Assembly (NCBI GenBank): GCA_016218825.1
Contig: JACRCV010000060.1
Location: forward strand, 1-36,418
Length of the DNA stretch: 36,418 nucleotides
Direction: 5' to 3'
DNA from: Deltaproteobacteria bacterium
Lineage (GTDB): Bacteria; Myxococcota; XYA12-FULL-58-9
How positions within the stretch are numbered: the first letter of the stretch is position 1; each line of letters begins with the position of its first letter. Under the pieces are notes generated by a model. The model was not told the DNA's origin and did not search any database. It saw only the letters and a list, made by a program, of their open reading frames with translations. This document shows positions 7,649 to 16,796 of this stretch, in pieces. Both the position numbers and the translations under genes were made by a program.

Positions 7649-10600
7649 GTGGGCCGCTGGCGAATCATGGGGTTTCGCGACCTGATCCTTTCGGCCGCCC
7701 TCGTCGCCGGATGCTCGGATCTCCCCGAAGCCGTGCCGCCGGCGCCAAGCCCGGCGGTCTTCGAGGAGCGGGTCAGCCCGACGACCACGTTCATCCACCG
7801 CGAGGACGGCAGCACGACCGCGGTCATCACCGCCGCGCCCCGCGCCTTTCGCGACCCAAGCGGGGCTTGGCGGCCGATCGAGACCGCCCTCGCACGCACC
7901 GGCGAGGGGGCGATCGCCCAAAAGAGCCTGGTCCGCGCGCGCTTCCCCGCCGAGCTCGGCACCGGCTCGGCGGTCCGGTTCGAGTCGCAGCAAGGCCTCG
8001 GTCTCAGTTGGCGGCCGTCGTGGCCGGAGGCGGGGTCGGCGGCGCTCGGCGCCGAGGGCGCCCTCGCGTGGTACGACCTCGACGGCGCGACCGAGCGCTT
8101 CCGGGTGCTCAAGGACGGCGTCAAGCACGATCTCGTGCTCGCCTCCGCCGAGGCGGTGCGGCGCTATCTCACGCCCGCGCCGGACCAGACGCTGGCGGCG
8201 CGCGCCACGGTCGCGCTCGATCCGCTCCTCTCCCTCGCTGCCCGCGGTCAGACCGCGGCGCCCTCCTTCGTCACCTCGGGCGCGATCGAGCTCGTCGGCC
8301 CCCACGGCACCGAGCTCGTCCTGCCGGCGCCGCGGGCCTACGACGCGCGGGGCGCGAGCGTCGCGGCCCGCTACCGCTTCGAGTCCGCCTCGGGTGCGCT
8401 CGCGGTCGAGGTTCCGGCCGCGTGGCTCTTGGCGCCGGAGCGGAGCTTCCCGCTGGTCGTCGACCCGCCGGCGACGGTGACCACCGGCTTCGCGCTCACG
8501 ACCGGCGCCGCGGCGGCCGCGGGTCCCGGCTCGTTCTCGATCTTCCCCGACGGTCTGCGGCTCGGGAGCAAGCACTTCACGAACCCGGTCGCGGACGAGT
8601 ATTACCAGCTCGCCTTTCGCTTCGACCTCACCGCGCTCGATCCCGCCTCGGTCGTGAGCGCGGTCTCGGCCAACGTCTTCTTCCGGTCGACCAACCGCTC
8701 GACGGCGAACAGCCAGACCGTCCACTTCGGGCGCCTCACCCGCGACCCGGAGACGGCGACCTCCGCCCTGATGTGGCAGGACGGCGCCCACGGCGCCAAC
8801 CCCGACTACGCCGTGGTAGCCGGCCAGCAGAACGACTGCGACTGTTGGATGAACGGCGGCGACCCGGTCACGCAGACGGGCACGCCGCTCAACGCCGCGG
8901 CCTTGGCCGACTTGCAGGCGGCCATCGCCTCCGGCTCGTTCCTCATCGGCATGCACGTGCCGAGCTACGCCACCGACACCAACGCCACGCCCGACGGGGT
9001 GGTCGACCGCAACGAGCCCGAGCTCTACGTGGACTTCGTCGGTGCGCCGTCGGTCATCTCGATCTGGCCCGACTCGGGGAGCAGCAGCGCGCCCCAGACC
9101 GTCACCGTCCTGGGCACGAGCTTCCTGGGCCAGACGGGCACGACCGCGGTGTTGAGGCCGATCCCGAGCGGCGCGGACACGGCGGCGAGCGTGACCTACG
9201 TCTCGGCGTCCCGGATCCGCGTCGCCGTTCCGGTGGGCCTTGCCCCCGGAGTCTACGACGTCGTCGTCGGCACCGTTCATGGAAGCTCCATCGTCACGGT
9301 CGCCGACCGCTACACCTCCCTCGGGCCCACGAAGACCTGGAACGGCAGCGTGTCGACCGCTTGGTCGGAGGCCGGCAACTGGACCCCGCCCGGCGCGCCC
9401 GACGCCACGAACGACGCCGTCATCCCCGCTCTGGTCGCCACCGTGGACGTGGCCGGTGCCGCCGCCCACGCGGTCACGGTCACCGGCGGCACCCTGGCAA
9501 CGAACGGCCGCAGCGTGGCGGTCGGCGGCGACCTCACGGTGAGCGCCGGCACCGTCGACATGACGGCGGGAGGCACGGTCCTCTTGTCCGGCTCCCTCTT
9601 CTTGGCGGCCACCGCCTCGCTGTCGCCGGGCACCGGCCGGGTGGACTTCGCGAGCCAGACCCCGGGGCGCCGTGCCTTCATGGCGACCGGCGTGGTCTTC
9701 GCCGACGACTTCGAGCGCGGGACCACGGCCTGGACGGCGTCGGTCACCTCCGGCTCGCCCATCCCCTGGCGCGTCGAGGAGAAGGTCACGGACTCGCCGA
9801 TCCATGCCTGGTTCCAGCAAGGCCAGCGAACCGTGGCGGGCGCCGCCGCGCTCGCGTCGCCTTCCTTCAGCCTCGCCGGCAAGGCGAGCGCGACGTTGCG
9901 CTGGCGGCACCGTTACCGCATCAGCCTGGAGAACGGCTCGGGGCCCGGTGCGAGCGACGGGTTCGTGGTCCAGGTGAGCATCAACGGCGGCGCGTCCTGG
10001 ACGAGCATCGCGCCGCACGCCGCGAGCACCTCGCCCTTCGCCGCCAAGTTCACCTCCGGCACCTGCGCCAACGGGACGGCGCGCACCGCCAATCCGGTCG
10101 CGGCAGGTCCGAGCGGGCTCTTTGCCGGCGAGCTGGAGGCGTGGACCGAGGGTTCGGTGAGCCTGACGCCCTACGCCGGCCGGCCTGACGTGAAGGTCCG
10201 CTTCTGGAGCGGCTGGGACAACTGCAACGACCAGCCGCCGCACGAGGGCCTCTACGTGGACGACGTGATCGTCACCGCCGACGCCGCCCCCCTCGCGTTC
10301 GCCGACCTCGTCCTCTCCGGCGCCGCCGAGGTGCTGGCGGTTGCGCCGCTCTCGGTGAGCGGCAACCTCGACCTCCAGACCGCCGCGAGCGAGCTCGATC
10401 TGAACGGCGGCGGGCTCACTTGCACCGGCGGCGTCAACAACGCCGGACGCCTCGTCCGTGGCCCCGCGGGCACCTTCGCCGTCACCGGCCCCTTCGTGAG
10501 CTCGGGCACGTTCCTCATGGGCACGGGCGACGTGAGCACCGGCCTTCTTGAGAACGCCGGCGCCTTTGTCGGGGGGACCGGCAACCTGACGGCGGCGGGC

Positions 10601-13150
10601 ATCTCGACCTCGGGGACGCTCGCAACCGGCGACGGCGCGACCGTGGTGAACGGGGACCTCCTCGTCACCGGCGGCAGCGCCACGATGCGTGGGCCGACCC
10701 TCAGCGTGACCGGCAGCGTCCGCAACGACGGGACCCTGGAGATGGGAAACGCGGCGCTGACGCTCTCGAGCGCCGCGCCGGCCTCGCTCGGCGGCTCGGG
10801 GACCTTCCGGCAGTCGGCGGCCGGCGAGACCCTGCTCTACGACGGGTTCGAAGCCAACGCCGTGGGTGCGGCCCCTTCGGGCTGGACTACCGGCGCGCCG
10901 TGCGGTCCGAGCGACGTCCTGGTGGACCGGGTGCCGACGAGCCCCGGCGTCGGCACCCGCGTCGTCAACCTCGGTCGCGGCAACACGTGTAAGACGAACA
11001 CGCTCACCAGGGCCGTGAGCACCACCGGCCGGCGCGGCATCCGGCTCGCCTTCGGTCGCGCCACCAACACCCAGGCGGGCGAAACCTACGTCCTCTACGT
11101 CAAGTACAGCCTCGACGGCGGCCAGACCTTCAAGACCGCGAAGACCGTGACCGGGACCTCCGCCTACACCGCGGACGCAGTCTACCTCTCCGACGTCGAC
11201 CCCGCGGTCGACGACAACGCTGATCTGCAGATCCAGCTCGAGGCCTTCCGCAACTTCACCGGCTCGTACCACTACGTCGACGAGATCCGGCTCACGGCCG
11301 GGACCGCTGGTCTCGGCGCCGTGACCGCGACGAAGACGGCGGCCGGCGTCGTGACCGTGGATCCCACCGACCTCGCCGGTGAGCTCACCGTCGCCGGAGC
11401 GCTCACGTTGTCGCAAGGGACGCTCCGCGTCGCGGCGGGGAAGACGCTGGCGTTGTCGAGCCCGGCCGCGACCACGTCCACGACCGCAGCGAGCACCACC
11501 CTTGACGTGGAGCCCGGCGCCGCGCTCCGCCTATCGGGCAACACGACCTTGAGCGTCGCCGGCCGGCTCGAGCTCGTGGGCACGGCCGCGGCGCTGCGCG
11601 CCCGGGTGACGACGACCGATCCGGTGACCCCCGAGCGTTTTGCGCTCGCGGTCTCGGGGACGTTCCAGGGCGACTGGTTCGAGATCGCCTACGCCGACGC
11701 CCGCGGCCTCGACCTCGCCCCCGGGGCCTCGATCGTCGCTCTCGATCGGGGGAGGTTCCACCACCCGCCCGCCGGCGGCGCGCTCCTCTCCTTGCGCACC
11801 GCCGGTGCTCCGCCCGGGGGGCTCGCCACCGGCTGCGAGTTCGAGGACGTTGACGGCGTCGCGGGCGCGGTGAATGTCGACGGCTCGTTCGCTGCCACCG
11901 CGGTGCGCTTCGATGCCGCCGACGGGGCGTTCCAGGGCGAGGAGGTCGACCGCGATTTCGGCGGCGCCACGCCGGGCAACGTCACCTGGACCTATCCCGC
12001 GACCGAGGTGCAGGTCGTGGCCGCCGCCGAGGCTCAGCCCGGAACCGCCAACTCGGCCGGCGTCACCATCCAGGTGACCGGCGCCGGCGGCGTTCCCACG
12101 ACCAGCCACGCCCGCTACGCCGCCGCCGTCTCTGCCGGCGGCTCCGCCTCGGTCGCCGGCGCCCCGATCACGATACCTCCCGGCGCGAGCGCGACCACGA
12201 TCACGGTGACCGACACCGTCGCCGAAGACGTGACCGTGACCCTGACCGAGACGAGCAGCACGAGCCTCGCCGAGGTCCCGGGCACGGTCTCGTTCATCGC
12301 CGGGCCGGCGACCCGGCTCACCGTGGCCGGCTTCCCCTCGCCGACCGTCGCCGGGGAGGTCCACGACCTGGAGGTCACGGTCCGCGACGACTGGGACAAC
12401 GTGGCGACCTCGCACGTGGGAGCGATCCGCTTCACGTCCAGCGATCCCGCCGCCGGCCTGCCGGCCGACACCCCATTCACCCTGGCTGACAACGGCGCCA
12501 AGCTCTTCCAGCTCGCGTTCGCGACCGCCGGTACGCAATTCGTCACCGCGACGTGCACGACCCTGGGCACGATCAGCGGCACCCAGGCCGGCATCGTGGT
12601 CGTCCCGCCGCCGTGCGTTCCAGCAGGACCGGACGACACCTGCAACGGCGTCGACGAGGACTGCGACGGCCCGGCCGACGAGCACTATCTGCCGATCGCC
12701 ACGTCCTGTGGGGTCGGCGCCTGCGCCGCCACCGGCGTGACTGCCTGCGCGGGCGGCGCCGTCCTCGACTCGTGCGCCCCCGGCTCGCCGGCGGGGCCCG
12801 ACGGCTCCTGCAACGGCGTCGACGACGACTGCGACGGCCCGGCCGACGAGCACTATCTGCCGGTCGCCACTTCCTGCGGGGTCGGCGGCTGCGCCGCCAC
12901 CGGCGTGACTGCCTGCGCGGGCGGCACCGTCGTGGACTCCTGTTCCCCGGGCTCGCCGCGCGCGCCGGATGACCGGACCTGCGACGGCCTGGATGACGAC
13001 TGCGACGGCTTCTTCGACGAGGACGTCGACCTCGTGAGCTCCTGCCCTGCATCGGCGGACGCCTGCGCGCGGGTCGTGTGCGGCCGGCGAGCGGGGTCTG
13101 CGAGGAGAGCAGGTTGTCGGAGTGCTGCGTGGCGGACGAGGATTGCGTGA
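7649..13150 (+). CDS. Giant surface lipoprotein, N-terminal part of a frameshifted gene
   Basis: An 1833-residue open frame that begins with a lipoprotein signal (Arg-containing n-region, hydrophobic core, lipobox LVAGC). GTG 7649 has GGGAGG five bases upstream; ATG 7667 is an alternative without a binding site. Visible regions in order: a DNRLRE-like beta domain (about residues 300-470), an IPT/TIG-like Ig domain (about 470-555), Gly/Thr/Ser/Val-rich beta-repeat stretches introduced by WNGSVSTAWSEAGNW, two jelly-roll-like segments each introduced by DGFE or DDFE and ending in YVDD or YVDE, and then MopE-type motifs (CNGVDEDCDGPADE). Such proteins are exported and surface-bound, with adhesion or metal-binding roles. 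After residue ~1811 the frame breaks, and its last ~23 residues look out-of-frame. The real C-terminus is encoded at 13078-14121. Confidence 0.85.
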   Translation: MGRWRIMGFRDLILSAALVAGCSDLPEAVPPAPSPAVFEERVSPTTTFIHREDGSTTAVITAAPRAFRDPSGAWRPIETALARTGEGAIAQKSLVRARFPAELGTGSAVRFESQQGLGLSWRPSWPEAGSAALGAEGALAWYDLDGATERFRVLKDGVKHDLVLASAEAVRRYLTPAPDQTLAARATVALDPLLSLAARGQTAAPSFVTSGAIELVGPHGTELVLPAPRAYDARGASVAARYRFESASGALAVEVPAAWLLAPERSFPLVVDPPATVTTGFALTTGAAAAAGPGSFSIFPDGLRLGSKHFTNPVADEYYQLAFRFDLTALDPASVVSAVSANVFFRSTNRSTANSQTVHFGRLTRDPETATSALMWQDGAHGANPDYAVVAGQQNDCDCWMNGGDPVTQTGTPLNAAALADLQAAIASGSFLIGMHVPSYATDTNATPDGVVDRNEPELYVDFVGAPSVISIWPDSGSSSAPQTVTVLGTSFLGQTGTTAVLRPIPSGADTAASVTYVSASRIRVAVPVGLAPGVYDVVVGTVHGSSIVTVADRYTSLGPTKTWNGSVSTAWSEAGNWTPPGAPDATNDAVIPALVATVDVAGAAAHAVTVTGGTLATNGRSVAVGGDLTVSAGTVDMTAGGTVLLSGSLFLAATASLSPGTGRVDFASQTPGRRAFMATGVVFADDFERGTTAWTASVTSGSPIPWRVEEKVTDSPIHAWFQQGQRTVAGAAALASPSFSLAGKASATLRWRHRYRISLENGSGPGASDGFVVQVSINGGASWTSIAPHAASTSPFAAKFTSGTCANGTARTANPVAAGPSGLFAGELEAWTEGSVSLTPYAGRPDVKVRFWSGWDNCNDQPPHEGLYVDDVIVTADAAPLAFADLVLSGAAEVLAVAPLSVSGNLDLQTAASELDLNGGGLTCTGGVNNAGRLVRGPAGTFAVTGPFVSSGTFLMGTGDVSTGLLENAGAFVGGTGNLTAAGISTSGTLATGDGATVVNGDLLVTGGSATMRGPTLSVTGSVRNDGTLEMGNAALTLSSAAPASLGGSGTFRQSAAGETLLYDGFEANAVGAAPSGWTTGAPCGPSDVLVDRVPTSPGVGTRVVNLGRGNTCKTNTLTRAVSTTGRRGIRLAFGRATNTQAGETYVLYVKYSLDGGQTFKTAKTVTGTSAYTADAVYLSDVDPAVDDNADLQIQLEAFRNFTGSYHYVDEIRLTAGTAGLGAVTATKTAAGVVTVDPTDLAGELTVAGALTLSQGTLRVAAGKTLALSSPAATTSTTAASTTLDVEPGAALRLSGNTTLSVAGRLELVGTAAALRARVTTTDPVTPERFALAVSGTFQGDWFEIAYADARGLDLAPGASIVALDRGRFHHPPAGGALLSLRTAGAPPGGLATGCEFEDVDGVAGAVNVDGSFAATAVRFDAADGAFQGEEVDRDFGGATPGNVTWTYPATEVQVVAAAEAQPGTANSAGVTIQVTGAGGVPTTSHARYAAAVSAGGSASVAGAPITIPPGASATTITVTDTVAEDVTVTLTETSSTSLAEVPGTVSFIAGPATRLTVAGFPSPTVAGEVHDLEVTVRDDWDNVATSHVGAIRFTSSDPAAGLPADTPFTLADNGAKLFQLAFATAGTQFVTATCTTLGTISGTQAGIVVVPPPCVPAGPDDTCNGVDEDCDGPADEHYLPIATSCGVGACAATGVTACAGGAVLDSCAPGSPAGPDGSCNGVDDDCDGPADEHYLPVATSCGVGGCAATGVTACAGGTVVDSCSPGSPRAPDDRTCDGLDDDCDGFFDEDVDLVSSCPASADACARVVCGRRAGSARRAGCRSAAWRTRIA
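12641..13038 (+). repeat. Tandem MopE-type metal-binding repeats (168-171 bp units)
   Basis: Two nearly identical coding units start at 12641 and 12809, and a third, partial and more diverged unit starts at 12980. Each begins with an Asp/Cys motif of the form C-N-G-V-D-x-D-C-D-G, or CDGLDDDCDG in the third, and continues with a Cys-containing stretch (SCGVGACAATGVTAC). The motif is known from Myxococcota and other surface proteins as a putative metal-binding repeat. The close nucleotide identity of the first two units suggests recent duplication and could cause assembly errors. Confidence 0.85.
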
Positions 13151-14121
13151 CCGCATCCGCGTGCATCGACGGATCCTGCAACCCGGGCACCGGTCGCTGC
13201 GGCTATGCGAGCCCGGCGGGCTGCTGCGCGAGCGGCGCCGAGTGCGAGGACGGCGACGCCTGCACCCGCAACGACTGCGACCCTGCGAGCGGCGCCTGCT
13301 CGCGAGACTCAATCTCCCACTGTTGCCTGAGCGACGCCGACTGTGAGGACGGCGACGACTGCTCGTACGACTCCTGCACCGGCGACCACCGCTGCGCGCA
13401 CCAACCCGCGATCTGCGAGACCCCGGGGCCGTGCGGCAGCGACACGAGCTGCACGTACTCCGGGTTGTGGGTCCGGGCCGGCGCCGGCAATCGCCGGGGC
13501 GTCGAGGTGTCCATCGGCGGGCGGGGCGTGGTGTTGCACCTCGTGCTCGAGACCGAGGCGATCGGGGGGGTCTTTCACGGCGTGTCTTTGATCCTCGAGG
13601 GGCGGGCCGACGGCGGCAGCTACGGAAAGCCGCGCTTCCGGCTGTACGAGGACCGGGACCGAGACGGCTCGGTCGACCCGGGGAGCGCGCCTCTCGCGGT
13701 AGCAGAGGGGCTCTCCGGGGGCAGGCTCGACCTTCAGGGCACGGCGTTGACCATGGCGCCGGCGAGCGAGACCTCGCTGGTGGTAGAGGTGGAGGTGGCG
13801 AAGGGATCAGTCGGCGAGACCGCGGGGACCGTCGTGGAAGGCCGGTCGCTCCCCCCCGCTTGGCTTGTTCTCCTGTGGACGTGTCCGGCGGCGGCGGTGC
13901 TGGCCCTTCGTGTCCGGCGCCGGCGAGCGGCCCTGGCGCTCGTGGTCGTGGGTTGGCTCGTGGCGGGCGGGTGCATGGCGCGCACCGCCGGCGTGCACCC
14001 GGACGAGCTGCGGTTGGTCTTCGCGAGCAACGACGGGGTGCAGGTGTCGACGGCGGCGAACGAGCGGCTGGTGGTGACCGGCGCGCCCCAGGAGGGGCAG
14101 CCGTTTCGCGCCTGGTGGTGA
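13078..14121 (+). CDS. C-terminal part of the giant lipoprotein (Cys-rich repeats, TM tail)
   Basis: A 347-residue open frame that continues the upstream gene in another frame: PASGVCEES fits directly after the VVC at residue ~1811 of that frame. It carries myxobacterial-type Cys-rich repeats (CCVADEDC, CCASGAECEDGDAC, CCLSDADCEDGDDC), then a beta-rich domain with an Asp-rich YEDRDRDGSVD loop that could bind calcium. Near the C-terminus are a hydrophobic helix ending in an Arg cluster (LALRVRRRR), reminiscent of MYXO-CTERM anchors, a second hydrophobic segment and a short soluble tail. It has no plausible initiation signal of its own, so it is best read as part of one gene spanning 7649-14121. 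It ends 7 bases from the convergent folP gene. Confidence 0.75.
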   Translation: MRPASGVCEESRLSECCVADEDCVTASACIDGSCNPGTGRCGYASPAGCCASGAECEDGDACTRNDCDPASGACSRDSISHCCLSDADCEDGDDCSYDSCTGDHRCAHQPAICETPGPCGSDTSCTYSGLWVRAGAGNRRGVEVSIGGRGVVLHLVLETEAIGGVFHGVSLILEGRADGGSYGKPRFRLYEDRDRDGSVDPGSAPLAVAEGLSGGRLDLQGTALTMAPASETSLVVEVEVAKGSVGETAGTVVEGRSLPPAWLVLLWTCPAAAVLALRVRRRRAALALVVVGWLVAGGCMARTAGVHPDELRLVFASNDGVQVSTAANERLVVTGAPQEGQPFRAWW

Positions 14122-14128
14122 CGCCGCG

Positions 14129-14998
14129 TCACGAGCAGAACGCATCCGCCACCAACACCGCGTCGCGGACCGCGGCGACGTCGTGCACCCGCAACACGTG
14201 GGCGCCGAGCTCGAGCGCCAGCGCGCAGGCGGCGGCGGTCGCGCGATCTCGGTCCTCGACCGGCCGACCGGTGATCTCGCCCAGGAAGCGCTTCCGCGAC
14301 GGCCCATAAACCACCGGCCGGCCGAGGGCCGCGAGGCTCCGCAGCCCCTTTGTCAGGGCGATGTTGTGGGCCACGGTCTTGCCGAAGCCGATCCCGGGGT
14401 CGACGAGGATCCGATCCCGCGACACGCCGCCCGCCACCGCGATCTCGATGCGCGCCGCCAAGAACGCCCGCACCTCGCCGACGACGTCGTCGTAGTGGAT
14501 CACGCCCTCCTGCCTCGTCCGCGGCTCGCCGCGCCTGTGCATCAGGATCAACGCGGCGTCCGCCGCCGCGACCACCGCCGCCATCCGCGGATCGGCGAGC
14601 GCCGTGACGTCGTTGACGATGGTCGCGCCGTGATCCAGGGCCGCCGCCGCCACCTCGGCCTTGCTGGTGTCGACGCTGACCGCTACCGGAAACCGATGCC
14701 AGGTCAGCGCGGTCACGATCGGCAACACCCGCTGGCGCTCGACCGCCGCGTCCACCTTCAGCGCGCCGGGCCGGGTCGACTCGCCGCCGACGTCGAGGAT
14801 CCGCGCCCCCGCCGCCACCTGCGCCTCGGCCCGCCGGAGGGCGTCGTCCACCGACGTCAGCGCCCCGCCGTCGGAGAACGAGTCCGGCGTCGCGTTCAAC
14901 ACCCCCATCAGCAACGGGTGCCGAAAGTCCAACACCGTGCCACCGAGGTCGATCGGCGCCGGCGTCTGGGCGACCGCGCTCGGCTCCTCTGTCACCAT
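14129..14998 (-). CDS. folP: Dihydropteroate synthase
   Basis: Folate biosynthesis enzyme joining 6-hydroxymethyl-dihydropterin diphosphate with p-aminobenzoate in the cytoplasm. It shows the full set of family motifs: GVLNATPDSFSDGG, DVGGESTRPGA, VSVDTSKAEV, IVNDVTAL, DPGIGFGKTVAHN and GPSRKRFLG. The start at 14998 has GGAGG a few bases upstream; an in-frame start at 15034 would add 12 residues. The usual LMHM.G motif reads LMHRRGEPRTRQ. In many bacteria folP follows ftsH, and here it is separated from ftsH by a 3.5 kb oppositely oriented cytochrome operon. Confidence 0.96.
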   Translation of the reverse strand: MVTEEPSAVAQTPAPIDLGGTVLDFRHPLLMGVLNATPDSFSDGGALTSVDDALRRAEAQVAAGARILDVGGESTRPGALKVDAAVERQRVLPIVTALTWHRFPVAVSVDTSKAEVAAAALDHGATIVNDVTALADPRMAAVVAAADAALILMHRRGEPRTRQEGVIHYDDVVGEVRAFLAARIEIAVAGGVSRDRILVDPGIGFGKTVAHNIALTKGLRSLAALGRPVVYGPSRKRFLGEITGRPVEDRDRATAAACALALELGAHVLRVHDVAAVRDAVLVADAFCS

Positions 14999-15040
14999 GC
15001 CGCCTCCATACGCGAGCCGCACGACCCTTCGCAACTGCTC

Positions 15041-15070
15041 TTGACACCGGGATAGGACCTCGGGTGTAAC
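15041..15070 (+). promoter_or_regulatory. Sigma-70-like promoter for the cytochrome operon
   Basis: A perfect TTGACA (15041-15046) is followed after 18 bases by TGTAAC (15065-15070), four of six matches to the -10 consensus. It sits in the divergent gap between folP and the first cytochrome gene, about 40 bases upstream of ATG 15112, the right place to drive the plus-strand operon. The exact transcription start is not visible. Confidence 0.5.
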
Positions 15071-15111
15071 CGGCGTGCGCGATTGAATGTAGAGCTGTCC
15101 TGCGGGATCTC

Positions 15112-15675
15112 ATGGTGTTGATCATGCATCGCCTCGCCAGGCTCACCGCCGCCGCCCGCCGCATGCGCGGCGCCACCCTCATCGCCTTGATCTCGGCGGC
15201 CACCGCCGCCCACGCCGAGGACAAGATCTCGCCACCCAAGTGGAGCCTGGCGCCGGTTGCCGGCACCGTCGGCTGGTCGCACGCGCCGTTCGAAGCCGGC
15301 GCTTGCGACACCTGCCACAGCGTCAAGAAACCGAAAGGCCCGGGCAGCGCCCGCCAGCCGGTGTCCACGACCTGCCTTGTCTGCCACGACGAGCTACAGC
15401 AGGAGCTCGCCAAGAGCCAGCACAAGCACGCGGCGCTCGAGCCCTGCACCAACTGCCACAACCCTCACAACGGCGCCGACCGTAGCCTGCTCGTCGGCAA
15501 GCTCGCCGACGTCTGCGCCGGGTGCCATCGCCAGGCGTGCACCAAGAAGCACCCGGAGCGCGCCGATCCAAAGCTCAGCCCGGCCCTCTGTCTCGGCTGT
15601 CACGATCCGCACGCGAGCCAGAGAGACCACCTGCGCCTCGACAAGCCCAAACCCCAACCGGAAAGCAAGCCATGA
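15112..15675 (+). CDS. Periplasmic pentahaem c-type cytochrome
   Basis: A 187-residue secreted electron-transfer protein. The N-terminus (ARRMRGATLIALISAATAAHA) is a Sec signal peptide; ATG 15124 is an alternative start. Five CXXCH haem-attachment motifs are present: CDTCH, CLVCH, CTNCH, CAGCH and CLGCH. Three are followed by D or N-P-H (CTNCHNPH, CLGCHDPH), as in doubled-CXXCH families. The tail is Lys/Pro-rich. It shares the lead-in WSHAPFE.G.C with the next gene, so the two are related. Its stop overlaps the next start by 4 bases (ATGA). It probably acts with that protein in periplasmic electron transfer; donor and acceptor cannot be told. Confidence 0.9.
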   Translation: MVLIMHRLARLTAAARRMRGATLIALISAATAAHAEDKISPPKWSLAPVAGTVGWSHAPFEAGACDTCHSVKKPKGPGSARQPVSTTCLVCHDELQQELAKSQHKHAALEPCTNCHNPHNGADRSLLVGKLADVCAGCHRQACTKKHPERADPKLSPALCLGCHDPHASQRDHLRLDKPKPQPESKP

Positions 15676-16796
15676 ACATGTCACGCGCCAGTAGCCTCGC
15701 GCCTTCGATGTTTCTTCTCGGCCTCGCCGCCGCCGCCGGCGCCGCGCCCGCCGCCCCCGCCAAGAACGCCGCGCCCGCGAAGGCGGCGAGCGCCGCCGAC
15801 AAGCCCGCGAAGCCGAAGGCCAACGCCGGCGTCAAGCCGACGAGGCGCGCCCCGTTGGCGCCGCTCCCCCCCGGCCCGGACGTCGCCTGGTCGCACGCGC
15901 CCTTCGAGGTCGGACAGTGCAACATCTGCCACAAGAGCGGCGATCCGAAGGCTCCGGGGCCGGTCGTGGACAACAGCAACGACATGTGCTTCACCTGTCA
16001 CGAGGAGATCAAAGAGGCCCTCGCGGGGCGCAAGTTCCAGCACGACGCCATCGACGCCGGCTGCACGGCCTGCCACAACCCCCACAACTCGCGTTACAAG
16101 AAGCTGTTGACCGATCCGGCGCCGCAGCTGTGTTACGAGTGCCACTCCGACATCGAGAAGGTCGCGACCACCTCGAAGGTGCGGCACGGCGCCATCACCA
16201 AAGAGCGCGCCTGCCTCGCTTGCCACAACCCGCACGCCGCCAACGTCGAGCACCTGCTGATCCAGCTGCCCTATGACCTGTGCGTCGGTTGCCACTCGAC
16301 GAACGATCTGGCGGACGACAACGGCAAGAAGCTCATGAACATCAAGCAGCTGCTCACCGACAACGAGGTGAAGCACGGCCCCATTGCTCAAAAGGATTGC
16401 AGCGCCTGCCACCAGACCCACGGCAGCGCGAACTTCCGCCTCCTGGTGCAGGCCTACCCCGAGAAGTTCTACAGCCCCTACGACCCGGCGAACTACGCCC
16501 TGTGCTATCGCTGCCACAACGATCAGATCATGGCGAACGCCACGACCACGACGCTGACGAAGTTCAGGGACGGCGACCGGAGCCTGCACTACCTGCACGT
16601 GCACAAAGAAGACCGCGGCCGCACCTGCCGCGCTTGCCACGAGGTGCACGCCTCGCACAAGCCGCATCAGATCCGCGACGCGGTCCCCTTCGGCAGCGGC
16701 GGCTGGATGCTGCCGCTGAACTTCAAGCAGACCGCGACCGGCGGCCAGTGCGAGAAGACCTGTCACAACACCAAGACCTATGCGAACAAGAAGTAG
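15672..16796 (+). CDS. Periplasmic multihaem c-type cytochrome (9 CXXCH plus CX3CH)
   Basis: A 374-residue multihaem cytochrome. A hydrophobic signal region (MFLLGLAAAAGAAPA) is followed by an Ala/Lys/Pro-rich linker to about residue 60. I count nine CXXCH motifs: CNICH, CFTCH, CTACH, CYECH, CLACH, CVGCH, CSACH, CYRCH and CRACH. A tenth site near the C-terminus is CEKTCH, with three residues between the cysteines. Repeated C-x-x-C-H-N-P-H and C-H-Q-T-H blocks mark the doubled-CXXCH family. The start at 15672 is fixed by the ATGA overlap with the upstream cytochrome, and the C-terminus overlaps the next gene by 17 bases, so the genes are one transcript. Confidence 0.92.
   Translation: MNMSRASSLAPSMFLLGLAAAAGAAPAAPAKNAAPAKAASAADKPAKPKANAGVKPTRRAPLAPLPPGPDVAWSHAPFEVGQCNICHKSGDPKAPGPVVDNSNDMCFTCHEEIKEALAGRKFQHDAIDAGCTACHNPHNSRYKKLLTDPAPQLCYECHSDIEKVATTSKVRHGAITKERACLACHNPHAANVEHLLIQLPYDLCVGCHSTNDLADDNGKKLMNIKQLLTDNEVKHGPIAQKDCSACHQTHGSANFRLLVQAYPEKFYSPYDPANYALCYRCHNDQIMANATTTTLTKFRDGDRSLHYLHVHKEDRGRTCRACHEVHASHKPHQIRDAVPFGSGGWMLPLNFKQTATGGQCEKTCHNTKTYANKK

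Noticed and set aside
7573-10188. Plus-strand open frame of ~871 codons in a second frame over the lipoprotein gene
   Set aside because: It is Arg/Pro/Gly-rich with no domain signal, and the other frame has the signal peptide and known repeats.
7580-11416. Minus-strand open frame of ~1278 codons opposite the lipoprotein gene
   Set aside because: Its composition (Arg/Ala/Gly/Asp/Val) is that of an antisense shadow in high-GC DNA, and the plus strand has a lipobox and recognisable repeats.
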